Origin: Verrucomicrobiia bacterium
Lineage (GTDB): Bacteria; Verrucomicrobiota; Verrucomicrobiia; Verrucomicrobiales; DEV007
Assembly (NCBI GenBank): GCA_020439945.1
Contig: JAGRPB010000030.1
Coordinates: forward strand, 1-39,235
Direction of reading: 5' to 3'
Length of the DNA stretch: 39,235 nt
A model generated the notes under the pieces. The model saw only the letters and a list, made by a program, of their open reading frames with translations, had not been told where the DNA came from and searched no databases. Both the position numbers and the translations under genes were made by a program. Of this stretch, positions 18,301 through 25,516 are shown piece by piece (positions within the stretch are counted from its first letter, which is position 1; every line of letters begins with the position of its first letter).

Positions 18301-19746
18301 CACGCCCGGTTCCACATCGCCAAACGCCGTCCAGACGATCACGCCGCCGAGCCCATATTCGCGAACATATTGAGCCTTGAGACCGATCGACCGCTCGTCG
18401 TCATAGCTGAGAAAAGCTCCCTGCTTCGCCAGGAAAGGCACCTTGGCGTTTTCGTCCCATCCCTCGGTCCAACCGGACTTCTGGGAAATGATCCGGCTGA
18501 AATACGGCACGCCTTCGAAGGCCGGCCAGCTGGTGAAATCGGCGGCCGTCTCAATCGGACCGTCGGGCTGAACGTTGCGCGCGGTTTTCACCGTGGGCGC
18601 ATTGACCGCACCGAAGCCCTCGGTCTGCACGCCGCGACCGTAGAAGGCCATTCCCATGGTGACGCGATCGAGACTCACTCCGAATGACGCGAGCGCATTG
18701 ACCGTCTCATGCCAGGAAGCCGGACCGCCTTCTTCGCTCGGATAGGCGAAAAGCGGGGAGTTGTGGCCGGCGATGTTCGACCAGCCGCCCTGGTAGTCGT
18801 AGGCCATCAGGTTGAAGTAGTCCATCACCCCGGCGAGCTTTCGCCACTCCATTCCCGCCAGCTTCACCGCCGACTGATTGAATGCCGCGGTGATGACCTT
18901 GTCGGGACCAATGGCGGAACGGAGCTCTGTCATCAGCGTGGTGAAGTTCGTGAAATCAGCCTCGCTGCCCGTGAAATTCATGCCCGTGAACGGTCCGGGA
19001 AATTCCCAATCGATGTCGATCCCGTCGAACCCCATCGCGATGAGGTTCTGGCAATCGGCGAGGAAGCGGGCTCGCTTGATCGGATCGGCCGCCATTTCGG
19101 GGAAATGCTTGCACATCGACCAGCCGCCGATGGAGGCGATCGCCTTCACCCTGTTCTCGTGACAGAGTTCGATCAGGCCCTTGGGTCCGTTGGCATCCGG
19201 AAACGGGATCGGAAACTGAGGGCTCGAAATACCCAGCGCATCATTCTTCCAACCCGCTCCATCGGCCATATAGCCGGCCGCGGCCGCTTCCGATGTGACT
19301 TCCCAGAGCGCCTTGATCTGGCCAAAGAGAATCCAGTAGTCCCAGCTAGAATAGATATCCGTCATCAGCAGCTGGCCCTGTGCCTGGGTAACTCCCGACT
19401 GGTAGATCTGCTTGTTCCGCAGGTCCGCGCTGTGCAGTGATCCGTCCTCGGCAACCCCTAGAAAGGAGAAGTTCAGCATCGTATACTGCGAGTAATCGAG
19501 GTTCAGCTGATTGAGAATGCCTTGCTGCGGATAGCCGGCGCTGCTGCCCTTCCAGGCGTCCCATTGCGGGACATAGCCGATGACCTGCCGGTCGTGATCC
19601 GCTGTGCTGCTCGCTCCCCCACTGTCGACATTGGCCGGGGCTCTCAGGAGCGCGAGCGCCTGAATCAGCAACAGGATGAGAAGTGAAGTTCCGCTCCGCC
19701 AGGAAGACGGGTAACGATATTTTTTCGATAGGGAGTTTGTGTTCAT
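12352..19746 (-). CDS. Giant secreted multidomain chitinase: 2x GH18, 3x Calx-beta, 2x CBM2, GH6-like C-terminal domain
   Basis: About 2464 residues from the ATG at 19746; the upstream in-frame start at 19818 would translate through an operator-like dyad. Order: signal peptide or anchor (15-40); GH18 A (54-476) with catalytic DGIDIDWE ending at Glu248; Calx-beta 1 (524-628) and 2 (640-748); Gly-rich linker; GH18 B (772-1111) with DGVDIDWE ending at Glu900; Calx-beta 3 (1119-1226); CBM2 A (1234-1353) plus a module containing EFLLGTDP; Asp-Pro linker (1513-1554); CBM2 B (1558-1670) plus a second EFLLGTDP module; two Ig-like stretches (1842-2016); and a ~440-residue C-terminal domain (2022-2464) whose WYNIPD and LLEPD segments recall GH6. 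Both GH18 sites are intact, so it should hydrolyse chitin-like beta-1,4-GlcNAc polymers outside the cell, with CBM2 binding crystalline polysaccharide. An AraC-type regulator gene diverges from it. Confidence 0.93.
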   Translation of the reverse strand: MNTNSLSKKYRYPSSWRSGTSLLILLLIQALALLRAPANVDSGGASSTADHDRQVIGYVPQWDAWKGSSAGYPQQGILNQLNLDYSQYTMLNFSFLGVAEDGSLHSADLRNKQIYQSGVTQAQGQLLMTDIYSSWDYWILFGQIKALWEVTSEAAAAGYMADGAGWKNDALGISSPQFPIPFPDANGPKGLIELCHENRVKAIASIGGWSMCKHFPEMAADPIKRARFLADCQNLIAMGFDGIDIDWEFPGPFTGMNFTGSEADFTNFTTLMTELRSAIGPDKVITAAFNQSAVKLAGMEWRKLAGVMDYFNLMAYDYQGGWSNIAGHNSPLFAYPSEEGGPASWHETVNALASFGVSLDRVTMGMAFYGRGVQTEGFGAVNAPTVKTARNVQPDGPIETAADFTSWPAFEGVPYFSRIISQKSGWTEGWDENAKVPFLAKQGAFLSYDDERSIGLKAQYVREYGLGGVIVWTAFGDVEPGVVDGGSTKLPQSSTTTAPLINVVNDVLAGAAVPGETAADAFLSGGSATIFEGDEGATTLTFVVTLSAPTTGTVSVDYATVDASATAGGDYAANSGTLVFAPGETRKAIDVAIAGDEVEEISETFQVQLGNASGAPLMTPVLTGAIIDDDGSDGGTPVLPSIRITGTSVEEGDSGISTVEVSVSLTASSATPVTVAFTTADGSAMTGQDYTAASGQLTIPSGEMEGIIEVSILGDTIEESDESFELRLSQPTGAVLGQAVAIVTILDDDDDSSGGGGTSVPPVGLPGLPQDRPIVIGYLNSLRSATGQDQSLTSAQISAEIDALHWAGYDAVVHAFAEPLPDGTIGESLGSFRLYQDDLITTAHENGVAVILSLGGAYPARLADQFQTIATNQALRATFVANVVDYVKTHGYDGVDIDWEFPDVSTGKPALTNLMSELHAALKSESGDYIVMFGTGPGYYMGSYDFAALRDHCDFFFYFGYDWKNPQNGPIAKPGSGPQWTTANDTLFEQSVRGGIQYVIDRGFPATKIVCGLPFYGSGNTSWSAVRNEYFANQASYDAAIDPNALEVAISGQWFTSPTALKRKMDALLDPATSVLAGGVTIGGVGTWEIGHEHSSQPDLSVAFEEWMAAYAGAPVAPRISVSDATASEADGTIHFVVTLDRALNQSVTVDYATAGGTATAGEDFTSTSGTLTFAAGETAASVAVTVLDDGIYEPAETFTLVLSQPRGGSAALLRSTGTGTINDDDEAVMPPGEAEWVRHYQVGGGGNPDSDDVSVQFSAPTGGAIWGSGFSGSFLLTNHGTMALTEWVVEFDAAWTTTGSGNAGGWTIANGHHRVVNPGWQGYAVPPGQSVTIDFTGSGQWASPTGVTINGNVESSGGSSGNVTLATWAGLHSITNVLADADGDQSASIGEFLLGTDPNDVTDFGVVALSVESIENADRLVASFVVDPLAEGVEYRFESTTDPDTWAPSTNVMALLDTAPNPDGGLRVRWASSQPVSSMEELSVRLVAREVGTTGNGAVGAIGASDDGSGVGPDPDPTPDPDPDLDPTPDPDPDPTPDPDPDPTPDPDPTPDPAEVIWTRHYQLSSGNFEVAYFVPTGGQVWGSGFSGVLELTNTGETPVTKWTLQFDAPWTTSGSGNAGSWTTANGRHTVTQPTWIGYSLAPGQTATLDFTGSGTWAAPTNVLVDGADPTGGAANNLSLEEWMTAYGLSDASLDPDGDGVESLMEFLLGTDPTFADEDSLVYAETRSLTFDGVTDDYFVVWFLVEPKAVGVEYTIEHSLDEENWVANTGEFQLHSETLQESGLLLVEWRSTEPVASASAPGYVWLRVREVSDDNADDVDGGDGGSDGGDPGSQGPAGAPNVPTLSVQKDWNDGIGHTVQWNTWGGEPVTSWKLFCNGSLVHSAAIAGSTPQSALFDVNSSAIGLFTYRVEVSNAVGSSTSAEVDYLTDFASPISIAGLDTESQVSQITIAPGTSTISVSGGAAPYTATVNHPAALSASVSGNVVTLNGGAGLRSGLKITDANGATRLVGVRVRESGGGLPALPPYLGIGSVSEDSPADLDFWSDYQPGTQKNKWVDYRYIYINGGVKRKGVGWRTWTSVDGDRMRVFVRESIKRGMIPVVVWYNIPDGGESYTTDLEHIQDADYMRGYYEDLKFAIDIANEEAGDEMVVWLLEPDFIGYMAQNSEDPFTLPARTDAAYDVGVLNASSGDPVFPNTLRGLVESVNYTLKRHANRSYVGWQFNLWAFPAGGWDSASQITGKGLIRVTDDRGYDTGRSIIYREGQLVADYYADAGVLTHGADFISIDKYGLDGGAEQKNDDPSQSTWFWHAGHWANYLHYVSALHAQTGRDVMLWQLPVGHVNHSLRVSPYNGEVFPDHPNAPRDWEDSGPTFFFGDRFVPGAGARYDWFANTGGGHASVTVESDGATLRWGSHMTAARDAGVNVMLFGDGVGNSTRARGAENTDEFWWITTVQDYYENPVPLSE
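15085..15210 (-). repeat. Asp-Pro(-Thr) repeat linker inside the chitinase gene
   Basis: A 42-codon stretch encoding alternating DP and TPDP units, built from short GC-rich tandem DNA repeats. Such linkers separate catalytic and binding modules in secreted glycosidases; this one divides two duplicated CBM2-containing blocks. Confidence 0.9.
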
Positions 19747-19783
19747 TGGCAAGGTTGTGATGTGAAGTTCCACACCATCTCCG

Positions 19784-19809
19784 CGCCGCTTTTCGTTGCA
19801 AAAGCGGCG
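19784..19809. promoter_or_regulatory. Perfect 10-bp inverted repeat in the chitinase/AraC divergent region
   Basis: CGCCGCTTTT (19784-19793) and AAAAGCGGCG (19800-19809) flank a 6-base centre CGTTGC. It lies 38 bp upstream of the chitinase ATG and 47 bp upstream of the regulator ATG. It may be an operator for the adjacent AraC-type protein, although those usually bind direct repeats, or a leader hairpin. Confidence 0.45.
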
Positions 19810-19856
19810 GGCTATCACTTTGTTTCACCCAGTCCGTCGTCGCCGAAGCGCCGCCC

Positions 19857-20912
19857 ATGCACCTGCTCCACCTCACCCAGGCCCGAACCCTCCTGCCCGC
19901 CGTCAGGGCACTCGAGCGGAAAGGAGTCCAACTGGAGCGTTATTTTTCGGAAGCCCAGCTACCCAGCCAGTTGATCACCCAACCTTTCGCGCCGGTCTCA
20001 AAGCGGGGACATTTCTGGACCTTTCTCAACCGGGTTGAAAGCCGCGAAGGCCTTGAGACGATTGGCTTTCTCTTTGGAGAATCGCTCGACCTCGAGCAAC
20101 TCGGGCCGTGGGGCCAGCACATCGTTCGCGCCGCCTCACTCCTCGAAGCCCTGCGACGTGCCGGGCAATCGGTCCAGCATTTCGCGCAGGGCAACCGCGT
20201 CCACATGGAACAACGCGGAGACCGGGTGCGGCTCTTCGTTGCCCACGAGGAAGCCATGCACTGCACGGCCGCGGATCATTCCAGTCTCAAGATCCTCATG
20301 GCCATCGTGGAGCTGGTGGCTGATCCCGATTGGAAACCGGAGTTCGCCGCCCTGCGCACGCGACCGCTCGAATCGGTGAGAGAACTCCCCGAGTTCCAGT
20401 CCTGCCACCTTCTCTTCGAACAGCCGCAGACCTGTCTCGAGATCCCCACGGAATACCTGTCCCGCCCTCTGCCGCCACGCTACGATATCACGTCAGCCGA
20501 CGCGCCGGTGCTTCACGAACTTCCCGAAGGCCGCGGCATCGGCGGAAAACTCGAGATTCTGATCGCCACTTTCCTCCCTCACTATGGTCCCCTGCCCGCC
20601 GAACAGGCCGCCGAGTATCTCAACGTGAGTCGCACCACCATGTTCCGGCTCCTGGCTCGCGAGGGCGATTCCTACCGCGCCCTGACGGAACGCGTTCGCT
20701 ATCGGGCCGCGCGCTGGATGCTGGAAACGCCCTCCCTCAGCATCAAAGAAATCTCATTTACCCTGGGCTACCAGACCCCCAACAATTTCACCCGGGCTTT
20801 CGGCCGCATCGCGGGAATTTCACCGACCCGATTCCGCGACCAGGCCTTGGCCAGGCAAACACCTCCCGCAAAAAATCCGGCAACCCTGTTGCAACCCGCC
20901 GGCAATTGGTGA
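19857..20912 (+). CDS. AraC-family transcriptional regulator
   Basis: 351 residues. The N-terminal ~200 residues fit the AraC-like ligand-binding domain of the OruR/VirF type (long helical-plus-beta sensor, not a cupin). The C-terminal ~90 residues are a typical double helix-turn-helix: PAEQAAEYLNVSRTTMFRLL is the first HTH and the SIKEISFTLGYQTPNNFTRAF region, ending in GISPTRFR, is the second, matching the AraC signature. It presumably senses a small molecule and activates transcription. It diverges from the chitinase gene over 110 bp, which makes that gene the obvious candidate target; this is inference. The next gene starts 15 bp after its stop, so the two are probably cotranscribed. Confidence 0.92.
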   Translation: MHLLHLTQARTLLPAVRALERKGVQLERYFSEAQLPSQLITQPFAPVSKRGHFWTFLNRVESREGLETIGFLFGESLDLEQLGPWGQHIVRAASLLEALRRAGQSVQHFAQGNRVHMEQRGDRVRLFVAHEEAMHCTAADHSSLKILMAIVELVADPDWKPEFAALRTRPLESVRELPEFQSCHLLFEQPQTCLEIPTEYLSRPLPPRYDITSADAPVLHELPEGRGIGGKLEILIATFLPHYGPLPAEQAAEYLNVSRTTMFRLLAREGDSYRALTERVRYRAARWMLETPSLSIKEISFTLGYQTPNNFTRAFGRIAGISPTRFRDQALARQTPPAKNPATLLQPAGNW

Positions 20913-20927
20913 GAGGTCCAAACCGAC

Positions 20928-21479
20928 ATGTTTTTCCGTTTCCTCCAGAAAAAGATCAATGACTTCTGGGCATCAAAGTTCGGCCCGATTCCGCCCGAGT
21001 TTCATTCGCTCGAGACCGACGGCCCCTTCAGACACTGTCTCGACTGTGGAGGCTCGCTGTTGTTCACCCAGTACCTGATCGAAAAGATCTATTCGAACGG
21101 CGAAGTGATTTATGAATACGCGCTGTGCGTGGAATGCGCCAAAAAGCTTCGCGAGGAGCTTTCCAGGGAGTCCAAGAAAGCGATCAAGCGCTACCTGAGA
21201 CGGAATCGGACCGTGAAGCAAACCTTGGAAGCTTGCACCTGCTGTCGTCTACCCAAGGAAGAGCTTCCCAGCTACCAGATCATCGGCCAGTTCAGTGGCG
21301 AAGAAATGCTTAACTGGAATCTTCCCATGCTCATCTGCGAACCTTGCGTCGATGGCCTCGCCGAACACCTCTCCAAGCAAACCCGCGACCGACTCGATGG
21401 CTTCCTCGACGAGCATTTCCCCGGTCCGCCAGAAATGGACGTTCCCCTCCCGACTCGCTCCCGGCCCGTGCTGATCTGA
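20928..21479 (+). CDS. Cys-rich putative zinc-binding protein of unknown function
   Basis: 183 residues, not assigned to a family I recognise. Four cysteine knuckles are visible: CLDC (37-40), CVEC (67-70), CTCC (103-106) and CEPC (137-140), most simply two zinc sites, each formed by two pairs. Between pairs two and three is a basic helix rich in Lys/Arg (about 71-98). There is no signal peptide or membrane segment, so it is probably cytoplasmic. A GAGG sequence upstream of the ATG may serve as ribosome binding site. It follows the AraC-type gene by 15 bp and precedes a sulfotransferase gene by 30 bp. Amino-acid composition is normal for a real gene. Confidence 0.75.
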   Translation: MFFRFLQKKINDFWASKFGPIPPEFHSLETDGPFRHCLDCGGSLLFTQYLIEKIYSNGEVIYEYALCVECAKKLREELSRESKKAIKRYLRRNRTVKQTLEACTCCRLPKEELPSYQIIGQFSGEEMLNWNLPMLICEPCVDGLAEHLSKQTRDRLDGFLDEHFPGPPEMDVPLPTRSRPVLI

Positions 21480-21509
21480 GATCGAGCAGTCCCCTTTTTT
21501 CATTTTCCG

Positions 21510-22259
21510 ATGAACCCCCGCGATTTCATTCGAGCGAGCCAATTTCTCGTGCGCACCGGTTTTCACCCCGGCGCCCGCGGTTACATCCTGCTTCTCAGCC
21601 ACATGCGGAGTCGCAGTTCCGTGTTGTCACACGTTATCGGCAGCAATCCCGACGTGGTCGGATATTTCGAGAATCACGTCAAACTTCGAAACTCGCTCGA
21701 TCTCCTGTCGCTCACGGAAAAAGTCGCCACCCTGACCAAGAAATCGCCGCGTGGAAAATGGGTCTACGACAAGGTCCTACACTCCAATCTCACGGTAACT
21801 TCGGAGATTCTCAATCGCCCGGATGTTCTACCCATCTTCCTCGTCCGCGAGCCTGTCGAAAGCATCAGCAGCATCGCCAGGCAACTCGCCGACAAAGGTT
21901 GGCACGAACGCAAGGCGACCAAATATTACCAGAAACGCGTCCATGAATTGGTCGAACTGGCGACGGCTTGCGATCGGAAGCTGATTCTCGATTCCAATGA
22001 CCTCGTCTCCGACACCAAACGCATCCTTGATAAACTAAGCCGATTTGTCGGGGTGGAAACCCCGTTCCGGTCGCGCTACGAGAAAGGAGCACTGACCGGG
22101 GTGCGCAAATTCGGCGATTCCTCCGAAGACATTCATCGCGGTGAGATTGTCCAGACTTCCGAGGTTATTGATTCAGGGGCGAGTTCAACAAGCAATGCCG
22201 GCCCTGAAGCCACCGCCGCCTACCAGTCCTATTGCCAGCTCCGCTCGTCCACAACCTGA
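21510..22259 (+). CDS. Sulfotransferase-family protein
   Basis: 249 residues. LLSHMRSRSSVLS (28-40) has the shape of the 5'-phosphosulfate-binding loop of PAPS-dependent sulfotransferases, with Arg/Ser instead of a classical P-loop Lys. PIFLVREPVESISS (108-121) matches the second cofactor-binding element (Arg113 and the following Ser), as in heparan- and lipid-modifying enzymes of bacteria. The acceptor is unknown; the adjacent GT2 and GT4 genes suggest a surface glycan or glycolipid. No signal peptide, so cytoplasmic. It converges with the GT2 gene with only 2 bp between stops. The final ~40 residues are Ser/Ala-rich and look disordered. Confidence 0.75.
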   Translation: MNPRDFIRASQFLVRTGFHPGARGYILLLSHMRSRSSVLSHVIGSNPDVVGYFENHVKLRNSLDLLSLTEKVATLTKKSPRGKWVYDKVLHSNLTVTSEILNRPDVLPIFLVREPVESISSIARQLADKGWHERKATKYYQKRVHELVELATACDRKLILDSNDLVSDTKRILDKLSRFVGVETPFRSRYEKGALTGVRKFGDSSEDIHRGEIVQTSEVIDSGASSTSNAGPEATAAYQSYCQLRSSTT

Positions 22260-22261
22260 GA

Positions 22262-23467
22262 TTAATCGGCCTTGTTCTGCTCTTTGAGATTTTCGAGTTT
22301 CTCCTGAGCGGTCTTTCCGGCGTCTGCGAGTTGGTTTTTTCCTCGTCCCAAAGCTCGAGCGAACGAGGCGCCGCGTGATTTTAGGAAATCGAGGCGACGT
22401 TTGGCCAGTTCACGCCAAGCTTTCTTCTCAGACTCGGCTTCGCGGCGAGCGGTGCGTTCGGCTTCATACTTCTCGGCGAGGTTGAGGGCGAGTTGGGGAG
22501 GTGTTTTCCCGTCCCATTGGTTAACGTGGGCCTTGTTGGGGTAGTCGCCAAGCTCGGTGACTTGAGCTTCATCGAGAGCATCGACGAGCTTTTCACGCGA
22601 AACTTCGTCGGTGGACGAGGCGGCGATCTGGGCAAGCAAAAGCTGAAAGATACCGGGATGAAAGGCGGAGATGCTGCTCTCGGCGGCACGCATGTACTCG
22701 TAGAAACGAAGGCGCACGGCAGGATCGGCCGCGAGTTCGTCGGCGAAGTGGGCGTAGAGATCGAGGTGCATTCGCAGCATCTCTTTCAGCAAAGGCGCGG
22801 GATCGGTGTTGATGTTGTTCTGTGGATGAACGCGGTATTCCAGGAGGACTTCATCGACCAAGGCGATCTGGTCGCGCAAGGCCGCGCCACTCAGGCAGAA
22901 ATAGTCGTGATTGAATCGATAGGGCCGGAACGGATTGGCGAGCAGGTAATCGCAGCGGGCAATGATGTTGCTGCTGGTAACGGCCCAGTTGGCCATCGCC
23001 ATCCATTCCCAAGTGGTGATGCCATCGGCTTTTCCAATCGCCCAAGCGGCGCGAAGCCACTTGGCGCGAGATTCTTCGGGGGCCAGATCCTCATTCCCGG
23101 GACCAATCATCTTCAGGCCTGTGCAGACCATGGCCCGGGCGTCGGGCTGCTCGAATTGCGGGAGGCATTTCTCGAACCGGTCGGGCGTGTAAATGTCGTC
23201 TGAATTGAGAATGGAAACGAGATCGCAATCGGCGGCGACGGTTTCGATGCAACGATTCCAGGTGGCGTGAGCACCAGCGTTCTCCTGGACGATGAGTTCG
23301 ACGCCTCGTTCGGCGTAGCGTCGAATCACCTCGACGGAATCGTCCTTGGACCCATCATCGATGATCAGGAAACGGTCGGCCATTCGGGTCTGGTTGAGAA
23401 CCGACTCGATCGCGAAGGGGAGATACTGCGCGTGGTTGTAGGACGCGATGACGACGGCGAGACGCAT
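22262..23467 (-). CDS. Family 2 glycosyltransferase with C-terminal coiled coil
   Basis: 401 residues. The N-terminus is a GT-A fold: VVIASYNHAQYLPFAIESVLNQT (from residue 5), the LIIDDGSKDDS block (34-44), and NSDD (88-91), the metal-binding DxD equivalent. Residues ~100-260 complete the transferase domain, with a late RVHPQN segment. The last ~75 residues are a charged coiled coil (from EKYEAERTARREAESEKKAW onward). It should transfer a sugar from a nucleotide donor to a growing glycan in the cytoplasm; donor and acceptor are unknown. It follows the GT4 gene by 36 bp in the same direction, a likely two-gene operon. Confidence 0.9.
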   Translation of the reverse strand: MRLAVVIASYNHAQYLPFAIESVLNQTRMADRFLIIDDGSKDDSVEVIRRYAERGVELIVQENAGAHATWNRCIETVAADCDLVSILNSDDIYTPDRFEKCLPQFEQPDARAMVCTGLKMIGPGNEDLAPEESRAKWLRAAWAIGKADGITTWEWMAMANWAVTSSNIIARCDYLLANPFRPYRFNHDYFCLSGAALRDQIALVDEVLLEYRVHPQNNINTDPAPLLKEMLRMHLDLYAHFADELAADPAVRLRFYEYMRAAESSISAFHPGIFQLLLAQIAASSTDEVSREKLVDALDEAQVTELGDYPNKAHVNQWDGKTPPQLALNLAEKYEAERTARREAESEKKAWRELAKRRLDFLKSRGASFARALGRGKNQLADAGKTAQEKLENLKEQNKAD

Positions 23468-23503
23468 TCGGTGAGGGACGGGGATTGAGGATCGGGGATC
23501 GAG

Positions 23504-25450
23504 TCAGCGCGAAAGGAGTGAACCGTAGAATGATCGGAAGATCTCGGATTTGTTGGGAAGTGACTTTTCGCCGGGGAGTTTCATCTTGAGAGAACCGATC
23601 ACGAGGCGGCGGGTACGGTCGGCCGGACGTAGTTGCAGCGGGTCGTCAGTGTCGGCTCTGGAAACTTTGACGGCGTCCGCGGAGAGTCGATCGATGGCTG
23701 AGGTTCCGAGTTGGGAGGAAGCTTCGGTGGCGAAGGAAAATGGAATGTTGGTGAGACGATGAACGATCCACGCGGTGACGGCAACGTCGGCCCGAGTCGC
23801 GTGGAGATGGGAAAAGTGGCCACGTTTTTCGATAAGTCGCGCGAGGTGCAGGGCGCGACGAGCCTGAACGAGGAAGCTCTCGGTATCGATCCCGGAACCA
23901 AGTTCATCCCGCCATTTGAGCACTTCGGCGGCCCGATCGGGGTGCGCTTGCCACTCGGCTTCGAGAACGAGAGCGTCGGGGAAAAAGTCGATCTTTTCCG
24001 GCCAATCGGTCAACCCAGCAGCGTCGCCAGAGCGTCCGGCGCGGGCACTTAAGAGGGTTGGGTGCGGGACTTGACCCTGTTGAGTCGCCAGCCAGGCGAT
24101 TTCGTCGGCGAGTCGAGTGTCATCGGTCGGCTCGGGCGGCCAGGTGTCGATCAGGGCGATCCAATCTCCGGATTCGGGTTTGGTGTGATCTTTTTCCGCA
24201 AGGATCTGGTCGAACTTTGCGGCGAGTTGGCGGGAGGTTTCCCGAAGTTCGAAGACTTCCTCGGCGCGGGCACGCCCGGCTTTTCCGAATCGGCGAGCGA
24301 GTTCGCGATCGTTGGCCAAACGCGCGAGCGCATCGGCCAGCGCGGTCTCGTCCTTGGGCTCGACCAGCAGTCCGGTTCCTTCCGGCACCACCATCTCGGG
24401 CACACCGACGAGGTGGGTCGATACAACGGGCAGCGAGCAGGCCATGGACTCGGTGATGACAGTCGGGAGAATGTCCGAAGCGCCCTTGGAATCGACGATA
24501 CAGGGCAGGCAGAAAACGTCGCTGTTCACGAGCAGGCGCTTCACGGATTCCTGGCTCTGAACGCCGGCAAAGGTGACGTGCGGTTTGAGCCCGGCGGCAG
24601 CGACCTGTTGCTCGAGCGCTTCGCGCAGGGGACCTTCGCCAACGAGGGTCCAGTGGAAATCGATCCCGCGTTTCACCAGTTTCTGGCAGGCGACAACGAG
24701 GTGCTGGAAGCCCTTGAACTCGATGAGGCGACCGATGGAAATGATGCGCAGCGGACCGAATTCCTCGATCGGTGCTGTCGGGAACTGTTCCATCGCGATC
24801 CCGTTGTAGATTCGCGTGATTTTCGCGGCGGAATCGGGACAGGTCTTTCGAAGCAGATCACAGGAGAAGTCGCTGACACCGACGACAAACTCGGCCTCGC
24901 GGCAGAGCTCGCGCAGCAGGTCGTCGCTCCCGAGGTCGACCATGAAGTCCTGGGCGTGCGCGGTGAAGCTGAATGGAATGCCCGCCCATTGCTTGATGAA
25001 CAGCGCGGTGTGGGTGGCCCGGTTGGCGAAATGAACGTGGACGTGCCGGATACCGCGTTTTTTGAACAACTCGGCGAAGTAGAGACCGTTCCGGGCGCGG
25101 GTCGCGGCCTTGAAGGAGGCGCCGTAGTCGCGGTCGTGGCGGGCGATCATGTCGCCGAATTTCGCGTCCCAACTACCATCCTTTTCCCGGAGCGACTTGA
25201 GCTTTCCCAGCACTGGGGACGGAGGCGGATAGAACACTTCGGCGTCGAAGTGATCGAAACGCTCGTGACGGAACGCATTCGGCGGAGGATTGATGGAAGC
25301 GATGTCGAGATCGAACCCACGACTCTCCAAGGCCAGCATTTCCGAATCGCAGAAGGTCTGCGAAACGACCGGGTAACGTGAAAAGAGATAAGCGATGCGC
25401 GGCCTCGCGGCGGGCGCCGGCGCTTCCTGGGGGTCGGGTGAATCCATCAA
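23504..25450 (-). CDS. Family 4 glycosyltransferase with a degenerate duplicated C-terminal segment
   Basis: 648 residues, about 200 more than usual for GT4. Residues 17-420 form a complete GT-B enzyme: N-terminal domain with the HVHVHFAN and IPFSFTAHAQDF segments (136-169), hinge IISIGRLIEFKGF (236-248), LVGEGP (269-274), and the donor-binding region GASDILPTVITESMACSLPVV (EX7E-type, about 323-343). Residues ~430-648 form an extra region in which 525-577 repeat 114-166: RARNGLYFAELFKKRG and HFANRATHTALFI correspond to QARRALHLARLIEKRG and HATRADVAVTAWIV, and both continue with IPFSF. The extension lacks the nucleotide-binding half. Start codon: ATG at 25450 or the adjacent ATG at 25447. Probably works with the downstream GT2. 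Confidence 0.9.
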   Translation of the reverse strand: MMDSPDPQEAPAPAARPRIAYLFSRYPVVSQTFCDSEMLALESRGFDLDIASINPPPNAFRHERFDHFDAEVFYPPPSPVLGKLKSLREKDGSWDAKFGDMIARHDRDYGASFKAATRARNGLYFAELFKKRGIRHVHVHFANRATHTALFIKQWAGIPFSFTAHAQDFMVDLGSDDLLRELCREAEFVVGVSDFSCDLLRKTCPDSAAKITRIYNGIAMEQFPTAPIEEFGPLRIISIGRLIEFKGFQHLVVACQKLVKRGIDFHWTLVGEGPLREALEQQVAAAGLKPHVTFAGVQSQESVKRLLVNSDVFCLPCIVDSKGASDILPTVITESMACSLPVVSTHLVGVPEMVVPEGTGLLVEPKDETALADALARLANDRELARRFGKAGRARAEEVFELRETSRQLAAKFDQILAEKDHTKPESGDWIALIDTWPPEPTDDTRLADEIAWLATQQGQVPHPTLLSARAGRSGDAAGLTDWPEKIDFFPDALVLEAEWQAHPDRAAEVLKWRDELGSGIDTESFLVQARRALHLARLIEKRGHFSHLHATRADVAVTAWIVHRLTNIPFSFATEASSQLGTSAIDRLSADAVKVSRADTDDPLQLRPADRTRRLVIGSLKMKLPGEKSLPNKSEIFRSFYGSLLSR

Positions 25451-25516
25451 TCGGCGGGGAAGCTAGTCCCGACTCTCGCGAGGGCAAAGGGGAAATGGTT
25501 CGACCGACTTCTTGAT

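Noticed and set aside
23478..23503. Short GGGGAT..GA tandem-like sequence between the GT2 and GT4 genes
   Set aside because: Only two imperfect units in a 36-bp gap; too little to call a repeat element.
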